Below are positions 24,423 to 31,377 of a DNA stretch of 64,000 bases, piece after piece. The stretch comes from Candidatus Nitrospira kreftii (GTDB lineage: Bacteria; Nitrospirota; Nitrospiria; Nitrospirales; Nitrospiraceae), in the NCBI GenBank assembly GCA_014058405.1, contig CP047423.1, forward strand, positions 1,054,001-1,118,000, read 5' to 3'. The notes beneath the pieces are model-generated. The model worked only from the letters and a program-made list of their open reading frames with translations, made no database searches and was not told the origin of the DNA. Position 1 is the stretch's first letter, and every line of letters begins with the position of its first letter. Position numbers and translations under genes: made by a program.

Positions 24423-25793
24423 GTGACTCAATCGAACCCATCTCGATCAGAGACTGAATCATTCTTGAAAAAGTTGCATGAACGCCCGCACCAGCCGATT
24501 GGGCGTTGGCTACGTGCGCCGGCTCATGTGCATTTCAAAGCGTTTCGCATGTCCGATCCTCCGGCGCAGCGGCCGGCAAGTCGGGAGGAATTCCAGTCCC
24601 TGCTGGCGGCGCTCAAGGTGCCGGTGGAGTCAACGGTGCTCAAGGACACGTTTGGGTACGGCATAAAGGAGTCGGTGGGTGGCGATCGGCTGATCGTTGT
24701 CTGGCAGGCCCATACGGAATACTACAACTATCAGATCTGGCATCTCCCGGCCAAACGGGAGGTCTCATTCGGCGCATTGACCTTTCCGGAATACAAAGTT
24801 GCGATTGCGCCGCTCGGGAATGAAGTCTGTCGACTCGATATTCTACTCATGGAGGAGGCATTGCCGACACGTGAGCGGATGGAGTCGTTATTTCCCGGGC
24901 CGGTGCTCTACGGCAGCCGGGTCTTCGATGAGTCGACCAGCTTGGTCACGAGCTTTACTCCGGACGAACAGGGGCGTGAACGCTATTGGGTCAGCCTCGG
25001 GCCGCAGACACTGGCCTCGCGGTTGAAAGATATTGTCGATGCCATTGTGCGGATCGAGACCTACTATCATTTGCTGTTGATGCAGAAGCCATTGTTCTCC
25101 GCCGCAATCGATCATGTCTATAAGTTCGAAAAGGTGCATCTGGAGCAGCGGGAAATCATTACGTCGCATATCGGACATGCGAACTCGGAGACGTTGCAGC
25201 GATGGTTGAACAGTCTGACTCAGGATTTATTGAAAACCAATCGTCTGGCTGGCAAATTGCATTTCGAACTCTCTGCGTCGATTCCATACGACAAGATCGT
25301 GCATACGACCTTGTCCTCCATCGGGGAGCAACGGATGGAATCGTATCGTCCGATCTCAGATTATGTCTTGGGTGGCATTACCGGCGTCGCGGAGGGATAC
25401 CAGCAACTCTTGCGACGCGTCGACACGCTCCGTGGCGGATTCGAAGGCATCATCGCCATCATTCGTACCCGCATCGATTTGATTGTCGAAGCACAGAACC
25501 TTGCGCTGCTCCAAAGTGTCGATAAGACCACAAAGAGCCAGGTCCTTCTTCAACACACTGTTGAAGGACTGTCGGTCATTGTCATTGCGTATTACCTGTC
25601 GGGGCTGGCCGGATATGTGTTCAAAGGCCTTCAGGAAATGGGCTGGCTCAAGAATGCGAACATTGCCTCGGCGGTGTTCGTCCCCCTCGCAATTGGTCTT
25701 GCTTTCGTGGTCACGGCATTCAGCAAAAAGTATCTGCATAAGAAGTTAGGAGAGGAACAGCCAGCGTCGAAGGCCGACAAGCTGAAAGAATAG
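24423..25793 (+). CDS. DUF3422 family membrane protein
   Basis: A 456-residue protein of the DUF3422 family. A large soluble N-terminal part begins with KLHERPHQPI, the family's opening motif, and contains HTEYYNYQIW. Two membrane helices follow near the C-terminus (about residues 383-405 and 418-438), with the loop KGLQEMGWLKN between them and a charged tail. The arrangement resembles CorA-like topology, but no Gly-Met-Asn motif is present. The function is unknown. GTG at 24423 is set by GAGGAAG upstream. Single gene. Confidence 0.85.
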   Translation: MTQSNPSRSETESFLKKLHERPHQPIGRWLRAPAHVHFKAFRMSDPPAQRPASREEFQSLLAALKVPVESTVLKDTFGYGIKESVGGDRLIVVWQAHTEYYNYQIWHLPAKREVSFGALTFPEYKVAIAPLGNEVCRLDILLMEEALPTRERMESLFPGPVLYGSRVFDESTSLVTSFTPDEQGRERYWVSLGPQTLASRLKDIVDAIVRIETYYHLLLMQKPLFSAAIDHVYKFEKVHLEQREIITSHIGHANSETLQRWLNSLTQDLLKTNRLAGKLHFELSASIPYDKIVHTTLSSIGEQRMESYRPISDYVLGGITGVAEGYQQLLRRVDTLRGGFEGIIAIIRTRIDLIVEAQNLALLQSVDKTTKSQVLLQHTVEGLSVIVIAYYLSGLAGYVFKGLQEMGWLKNANIASAVFVPLAIGLAFVVTAFSKKYLHKKLGEEQPASKADKLKE

Positions 25794-26435
25794 CCCACCG
25801 TTCATATACGTTCGCAGTTCTACGATTCTGTTCTAGAGGCTCTACTCGTTTAAGCGACGACATATCATCCCGTCTTTTTCCTGTAGTCGTAACATCTCAT
25901 CTATCGTTTGACGCTCGATCAACGGCGTGTGTACGCCTGGGTGTTTACTAGCTTCACAAGCAGCGGGTTACTGGGACTGACCATGGTTATTACTCGCATT
26001 ACTTCAATCAATCTTCTTTGCGTACGATCAAAACACCGCAATGAACCCTCATGGAAATTATCGGATCGGATACACCTCGTGAATCTGTTTTGATACATGC
26101 GTGTGTGATCAGACGATCTGCACAGCGCGTGTCTTCTTGCTCCGCAATACGTATCGTGCTGAAAGTAAAGAAGTCCTAGACGTTCAGCGATTGTTCACCG
26201 CCCTTGCATCCCACTGGCATCTCACTTGCTGTTGACGCATACAGGTTAGAGAAGAGCTGCGCCGTGAACAATACCCGTCGGCTCAAGCGTTGTCCAAATC
26301 AGAATACATGAATGCGGAAAGGAGGTAGCGCGGTCTCATCTTTCAGTACGCGGTTCACTATTGTGGGTCGTGAGTCGGCCAATATCGGTAAGAGCAAGAT
26401 ATTTACCTGCATCATCAGGAAAAGGAGGTTTTTCT
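25794..26435. other. 642-bp intergenic stretch without a recognisable gene
   Basis: This is the longest gap in the window. It holds several short open frames without good starts or recognisable proteins; a 61-codon frame at 25908-26093 is the best and looks like chance. There is no tRNA, CRISPR or clear terminator. Near the end, AAAGGAGG at 26318-26325 looks like a ribosome site with no frame behind it, followed 100 bases later by the true site of the next gene. Part of the stretch could be a long leader or the remains of a lost gene. Confidence 0.4.
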
Positions 26436-27464
26436 ATGAAAGAAACTAAGACGATGAGAACGGAACCGGCAAAGCTCGAGAATAAAAAGCGACGGCTTGA
26501 ACCACCCAAGACAAATGACCAGGAGCTTGGACCGTTAAAGCTTCTTCCGGGAAAGTGGGCAAACCTGCCAGGTCTGCCGGGCCGCGGCTGGAACATGATT
26601 GCGCTTCCCTTTGTAGCGCCCCCACCGCCCGGGGTTCCCTTTCCCCTCAATTATCGGTTGCTGCTCCACCAATACAACGAAGAGCTTGAGTTTACCCTAG
26701 TCGACAAAGCCGTACCGAATCGTGGTATTCGTCTCGCTCCCGGGACTCCCGCCAATACCGATCAGTTTCTCGTGGCTTTAGACTATCAACAGAGAATCAG
26801 GCAGATCGCTGGGGATGACTTCCCGAAAAGCGGCCTGGCGGGGTCGCCTGGAGATGTCATTCATCACGAACCGGGTTTATGGCTGCATATGATCAATGGT
26901 GTCACGGAAGGTCTCAATATTGGAAGGCTCGCGACCATTCCCCATGGCGACTCCGTATTGGCCCTAGGCCGAAGCAGTGAACACTCAGGCGCGCAAAGCA
27001 TTGCTGATATCAGTGGGTTGCCGATCGGGGTCGATCAGGATCTCAATAATCCCTATCTGGCGCCGTACAAACATTTCAACGACAACTTATTTCAAGGATT
27101 GTTCAATCCGGTCAGCCCGAATGATTTGCTGGAAGCGGCGAATGAAGGTGTCGAGGTCGAGAAGACAACGGTCCTCGATGTTGATTCAACGCTGCCGACG
27201 GGTGGAGTAGTTAATATTCCCTTCATCGTCAGGCAGGCCAACGCGACGGTCGTGAAGTCCACGTTCTGGATTCAAGAATTGAAGGAGAAAGATAAGTATG
27301 GGAAGCCGAAGCTGCGTCTGCAGTATACGCAACTGGTCATGTTGGACTTCTTCCCGCGAGTTGATAATCTCCCTCCAGGCTGTTGCCCTGGCCTCATCCA
27401 ATGGCCGCATGTGAGCATCAATACGCTGGAGAAAGTCGTCGACCCGGAGCCGAAAACCAAGTAG
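26436..27464 (+). CDS. Conserved hypothetical protein, possibly haem-binding-like
   Basis: A 342-residue soluble protein with no signal peptide. It contains LPGKWANLPGLPGRGWNMIALPF, a GKW-type opening seen in lipocalin-like/nitrobindin-like barrels, followed by a long beta-rich region with HHEPGLWLHM and GLNIGRLATIPHGDSVLALGR. I recall similar proteins being labelled haem-binding, but no axial ligand can be assigned here, so the label is tentative. AAAAGGAGG precedes the ATG at 26436. A Lys/Glu-rich N-terminal tail (about 35 residues) is probably disordered. Confidence 0.55.
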   Translation: MKETKTMRTEPAKLENKKRRLEPPKTNDQELGPLKLLPGKWANLPGLPGRGWNMIALPFVAPPPPGVPFPLNYRLLLHQYNEELEFTLVDKAVPNRGIRLAPGTPANTDQFLVALDYQQRIRQIAGDDFPKSGLAGSPGDVIHHEPGLWLHMINGVTEGLNIGRLATIPHGDSVLALGRSSEHSGAQSIADISGLPIGVDQDLNNPYLAPYKHFNDNLFQGLFNPVSPNDLLEAANEGVEVEKTTVLDVDSTLPTGGVVNIPFIVRQANATVVKSTFWIQELKEKDKYGKPKLRLQYTQLVMLDFFPRVDNLPPGCCPGLIQWPHVSINTLEKVVDPEPKTK

Positions 27465-27476
27465 CTGCGGTGGTGG

Positions 27477-27510
27477 GGCGGGGTGAACCACGGTTCACCC
27501 CGCCTTCTGG
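27477..27510. terminator. Hairpin between convergent genes, probable terminator
   Basis: A 13-bp stem, GGCGGGGTGAACC (27477-27489) with GGTTCACCCCGCC (27492-27504), with a minimal loop lies 13 bases after the stop of the preceding gene. The T run is weak (TTCTGG). It abuts the uvrA-like remnant. Confidence 0.55.
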
Positions 27511-27602
27511 GCCGAGATCGGAAATCCAACCTTACGATGCATGACATCGAGATTGTGTTCGACGACCAGTGTGTTATCTGCAGTGACGAGTTTACGGAGA
27601 AC
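27500..27602 (-). pseudogene. Remnant of the 3' part of a uvrA gene
   Basis: On the minus strand this stretch reads LRKLV-TADNTLVVEHNLDVM..., clearly matching LHKLVDVGNTLVVVEHNLDVI of the intact UvrA at 28310-31156. At DNA level it aligns with about 28428-28534, in the same orientation, with only small indels; matching words include CCGCCTTCTGGGCC, AGATTGTG, CCAGTGTGTT and GACGAGTTT. The vapBC module lies between this remnant and the intact gene, so the situation mirrors the methyltransferase duplication at 3044-5041. It is too short to be functional. Confidence 0.75.
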
Positions 27603-27608
27603 ACCGCG

Positions 27609-28043
27609 CTAAGGCTCAACAACTTTGAGGCCTGAGATTTTCGCCGCGATTCGGCGAAATTCCAGCACATTGCTAGTCACGACGGTCGCGCCGATTTCTC
27701 GTGCCGTGAGAGCGATGAGAATATCATTCATAGGTCCCAGGCGGTCGCTCACCCCAGAAGCGTTCCCATACATGGTTCGAAAGAGCTGACCTGCTCGATC
27801 AAGAATTGTCGGTGGTAAGCCAAGCGTTCGGCTGGTTAGAAATGCTTGTTGAAGCCGGTCAACGGCTTTCTTGCGTTTGGGTGTATCAGCTCCAAGCCGA
27901 AGTTCGAGCAGAACAACAGCCGAGATGAATCGCGCGACGTTCCCATGGCCACCCAAGACCCATTCTGCGTGCCTGCCAACTCGTAAGAAATCGATGAAGA
28001 CATTGGTGTCGAGCAGGACCTTGCCTCCTATCGGTAAGGCCAT
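27609..28043 (-). CDS. vapC: VapC-like PIN-domain toxin
   Basis: A 144-residue PIN-domain ribonuclease toxin. The PIN acidic residues are present in KVLLDTNVFIDFLR, SAVVLLELRLGAD and MNDILIALTAREIGATVVTSNVLEF. VapC toxins cleave tRNA or rRNA and are neutralised by VapB. The gene overlaps the 3' end of the VapB gene by 16 bases. It is a different subfamily from the PIN toxin at 3685-4104, so the two are not recent copies of each other. The uvrA remnant begins 6 bases after its stop codon. Confidence 0.85.
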   Translation of the reverse strand: MALPIGGKVLLDTNVFIDFLRVGRHAEWVLGGHGNVARFISAVVLLELRLGADTPKRKKAVDRLQQAFLTSRTLGLPPTILDRAGQLFRTMYGNASGVSDRLGPMNDILIALTAREIGATVVTSNVLEFRRIAAKISGLKVVEP

Positions 28044-28231
28044 GGCCGATCGTCGCCTTTCAGTATTCCTTTCAGTGGCTGCAATGCCTTACTGAGTCGG
28101 TGTTCCTCGATCAGCAGGGACAGGGCCTTGTCAATTGCTTCCTGCTCGGAGGTGACTCCGAAATACCGCTTTGCGGCATTGATCTTGCGCTGATCCAGTA
28201 CCAGGTGTTTGTGTTTCAGTGCAACGGCCAT
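28028..28231 (-). CDS. vapB: VapB-like antitoxin
   Basis: A 67-residue antitoxin. The N-terminal part (KHKHLVLDQRKINAAKRYFGVTSEQEAIDKALSLLIEEH) has the strand-helix-helix spacing of ribbon-helix-helix VapB antitoxins; the C-terminal tail should wrap around the toxin. ATG at 28231 is set by GGAGG 5 bases upstream; a longer frame to 28252 would start inside the operator. A perfect palindrome at 28245-28263 lies just upstream, as expected for self-repression by the VapBC complex. Confidence 0.8.
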   Translation of the reverse strand: MAVALKHKHLVLDQRKINAAKRYFGVTSEQEAIDKALSLLIEEHRLSKALQPLKGILKGDDRPWPYR

Positions 28232-28244
28232 GGATGCCTCCATC

Positions 28245-28263
28245 ATGTACATTGAATGTACAT
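28245..28263. promoter_or_regulatory. Palindromic operator of vapBC
   Basis: ATGTACATTGAATGTACAT is a 19-bp palindrome, perfect except for its centre base, 14 bases upstream of the vapB start codon and next to an AT-rich stretch (AAAATATAAAC on the plus strand). The position fits autoregulation by the antitoxin-toxin complex. Confidence 0.7.
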
Positions 28264-28309
28264 AAAATATAAACTATCGCAGCGTGAAACGGCAAGGTGT
28301 CTCAGCTCT

Positions 28310-31156
28310 TCAGCCTGTTGAGGTTTCCCCCGTTAATGCGGTTGCCAGGAATCGTCCTGTATGGGATGCGGCCACTTTGGCCACTTGCTCCGGCCGTCCT
28401 TCGGCCACGATCTGCCCGCCGGCGGCGCCGCCTTCTGGGCCAAGGTCGATGATCCAATCGGCGGATTTGATGACGTCCAGATTGTGCTCGACCACCACCA
28501 GTGTGTTGCCGACATCGACGAGTTTGTGAAGGACGGCAAGGAGCTTTTTAATGTCCTCAAAGTGGAGACCGGTGGTCGGCTCATCCATGATATAGAGCAT
28601 GCCGGGAGACTGGTTCCCTGATCCTGTCGAGGAGTGCCGGCCCCTCTTCCGGTTGTCACCCGACGTCAACTCGGCGGCAATTTTCAGTCGCTGAGCTTCG
28701 CCTCCAGACAGGGTCGTCGCGGATTGACCGAGGCGCAAATATCCCAGGCCGATAGAAGTCAGCAGATGCAACCGCTCTTGTAATTTTGGCGTTCCCGTGA
28801 AGAAGGCGAGCGCCTGCTCCACGGTCATGTTGAGCACGTCAGAGACGTTCTTGCCACGGTAACGAATTTTTAAGGTCTCCGGTTTGAAGCGCTTACCTTC
28901 GCAGATCTCGCAAGGCGCGTAGATATCTTCAAAGAAGTACATCTCCAGCTTTTCGACACCGCTGCCTTCGCAGCGTTCGCAGCGGCCACCGACGGCATTG
29001 AATGAAAAGTGTCCCGGCGTGAACCGTTGTTGGCGCGCCTCCCGTTCTGAGGCAAACAGCTGGCGGATCTCGTCGAAGGCTTTCAGATAGGTGATCGGGT
29101 TGGATCGTGGTGTGCGTCCGATCGGTTGTTGATCGATCAACCTGATGCCTGTGAGGTGCTCGATGCCTTTGATGGCTTTGAATCGACCCATCGGCAAGGA
29201 TTCCACACGAAAAGCACGGGCGATGGCTCGGTACAAGGTATCTTCGACCAATGTGCTCTTGCCCGATCCTGAGACACCGGTGACACAGATCAACATGCCG
29301 AGCGGAATGCGCACGAACAGGTCTTTGAGATTGTGCTCATCTGCTCCGGCGATGACGAGTGTTTGGCCGGTGCCGGTTCGCCGCTTGGTCGGGAGAGGAA
29401 TGGAGTCTTCGCCACGCAGGTATCGGGCGGTGGTCGCCCGACGGTCACGGAGGAACTCCTGGGTGGGAGCGGCACAGACGATTGCGCCGCCCTTTTCGCC
29501 GGAGTGAGGACCAAGCTCGACGATATGATCAGCCGATTCAATCATGCGGCGATCGTGTTCGACGACGACGACGGTGTTACCGGAAGCAGCGAGGTCGCGC
29601 AGGATGCCGGCCAACAAATCTGTATCACGCGCATGAAGCCCGATCGTCGGCTCGTCGAGAACGTAAAGTGTGCCGACGAGCCGAGAACCCAGTTGGTTCG
29701 CGAGCGCCACGCGCTGGGCTTCGCCGCCGGAGAGGGTCTTAGTTTGCCGGTTGAGCGTCAGGTATCCGAGGCCGACACGCTGGAGAAATTCCAGCTTCGC
29801 CCTGAGTTGCCGGAGAATATCCGCGGCGATCTCCTGCTCGGATTGGCGCAGCGGCAGAGCTTCTACCCATCCTGAAAGACGTTCCACGGTATGTTCCATC
29901 GTCGTATGAATATCGCTGTCGGCAATCTTGACGAACAATGCATCCGGTTTCAGGCGGCTGCCATGGCAACCGGGGCAATCGAAGGGGGTACGATAGCGGC
30001 TGAGCATCACGCGGACATGCAGCTTATAGCGTTTGCCTTCGAGGTACTCGAAAAAGTCATTAATGCCATCAAAGGATTTCTCGCCTTCCCAGAGCAACCG
30101 TTGTATGTCTTGGGGAAGCGACGTGAATGGAGCGGTCACATCAACGCCGTGCCGTTGCATTGCGACGAGCATCTGCTTCTGCCACCATGTAGAGCTGGGC
30201 TTGCTCCAAGGTTCCACAGCTCCTTCAGCGAGGGACTTGGTCTGGTCGGGGATCACGAGTTCGGGATCGTACCGCAGCACATTGCCGAACCCTTTGCATT
30301 CCGGGCAGGCGCCGAGCGGATGATTGGATGAAAAAAGGATCGGTCGCAGGGGTTCGAAGGTGCGCCCGCAACCCTGGCAGAGAAATCTGGTGCTGTAGGA
30401 TTGCCGCCCATGGTCAATGATGTCGACGGAGCAGCAGCCTTCTCCTTCACGAAACGCCGTTTCGATCGCTTCGACAAGACGAGTACGGTTGTCTTCCCGG
30501 ATCACGAGGCGATCGAGGACGATGAAGAGCGAGGGACACGTGTGGAGTGAGGGCGCGGTGACCTCATGCAAATCAATGATGTCCTCGCCTGCTTTGATAC
30601 GAGTCAACCCGCGAGTCAGCAGCGATTGAATCAGGACCGCTTCTTCTTTGCGCGATGGCGCCGCAATGGGGAACAGCACCATCGCCCGGGCATCGGACCA
30701 TCGTGTCAGCAGATCATCAGCGACAGTATCGGGCTGAAAGGAGCGGGCTTCTTGATGACAATCCGGGCATGTGGATTTGCCGATTTTGGCGAAGAGTAGG
30801 CGCAGGAGATCGGCGATTTCCGTCGTCGTGCCGACCGTCGAACGGGACGTGCGCACTTGATTTTTCTGTTCGATGGCAATGGCCGGCCGCACGTTGAGAA
30901 TACGATCCACATCCGGGCGAGCCACCTTGTCGAGAAACATGCGGGCGTAGGTCGAGAGCGACTCGACATAGCGCCATTGCCCTTCGGCAAAGATCGTATC
31001 AAAGGCGAGGGAGGATTTCCCGGATCCCGACACGCCGGTAATGGCTGTGACTTTGTTGTGGGGAATCTGAAGCGAGACGTTCTTAAGATTATTCTGCCGC
31101 GCCCCCTCGATGATGAGGTGATCGGTCGAGAGTTTGGAGGCCAGAGGGTTCGGCAT
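28310..31156 (-). CDS. uvrA: Excinuclease ABC subunit A
   Basis: A 948-residue DNA damage-recognition ATPase of nucleotide excision repair, with two ABC modules. Walker A motifs are GVSGSGKSSLAFDT (about residue 43) and GVSGSGKSTLVEDT (about 620). ABC signatures are KTLSGGEAQRVALA and TTLSGGEAQRLKIA. Zinc-binding Cys groups are CPDCH, CQGC...CPEC, CPGC and CERC...CEIC. It lacks nothing essential. The partner uvrB is at 43476, outside any operon with it. The 3' end lies 57 bases from the vapBC promoter region; a remnant of a second uvrA 3' end lies beyond that module. Confidence 0.95.
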   Translation of the reverse strand: MPNPLASKLSTDHLIIEGARQNNLKNVSLQIPHNKVTAITGVSGSGKSSLAFDTIFAEGQWRYVESLSTYARMFLDKVARPDVDRILNVRPAIAIEQKNQVRTSRSTVGTTTEIADLLRLLFAKIGKSTCPDCHQEARSFQPDTVADDLLTRWSDARAMVLFPIAAPSRKEEAVLIQSLLTRGLTRIKAGEDIIDLHEVTAPSLHTCPSLFIVLDRLVIREDNRTRLVEAIETAFREGEGCCSVDIIDHGRQSYSTRFLCQGCGRTFEPLRPILFSSNHPLGACPECKGFGNVLRYDPELVIPDQTKSLAEGAVEPWSKPSSTWWQKQMLVAMQRHGVDVTAPFTSLPQDIQRLLWEGEKSFDGINDFFEYLEGKRYKLHVRVMLSRYRTPFDCPGCHGSRLKPDALFVKIADSDIHTTMEHTVERLSGWVEALPLRQSEQEIAADILRQLRAKLEFLQRVGLGYLTLNRQTKTLSGGEAQRVALANQLGSRLVGTLYVLDEPTIGLHARDTDLLAGILRDLAASGNTVVVVEHDRRMIESADHIVELGPHSGEKGGAIVCAAPTQEFLRDRRATTARYLRGEDSIPLPTKRRTGTGQTLVIAGADEHNLKDLFVRIPLGMLICVTGVSGSGKSTLVEDTLYRAIARAFRVESLPMGRFKAIKGIEHLTGIRLIDQQPIGRTPRSNPITYLKAFDEIRQLFASEREARQQRFTPGHFSFNAVGGRCERCEGSGVEKLEMYFFEDIYAPCEICEGKRFKPETLKIRYRGKNVSDVLNMTVEQALAFFTGTPKLQERLHLLTSIGLGYLRLGQSATTLSGGEAQRLKIAAELTSGDNRKRGRHSSTGSGNQSPGMLYIMDEPTTGLHFEDIKKLLAVLHKLVDVGNTLVVVEHNLDVIKSADWIIDLGPEGGAAGGQIVAEGRPEQVAKVAASHTGRFLATALTGETSTG

Positions 31157-31377
31157 AGCAATCTTTCAGAGAGAGAATGACCGACCATCGTAGCAACAGG
31201 CGAGGAATGGTTCAATGATCCAACGGCTGCAGAAATTTGCTCGTGATGAGCATGTCGAACCACGATCAGAGTTTGACACGTGCGCCTGAATTCCAAGACG
31301 AGCACGCTCGGGTACTTGCCTTTGTCTGACGAAACGGTAGAATGCGCCCCTACGTATCCACCCTTGAGAGTGCATAG

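Noticed and set aside
25908-26093. 61-codon frame in the long gap before the 26436 gene
   Set aside because: No good start or ribosome site, no recognisable motif and an odd amino-acid mix; it is likely chance.
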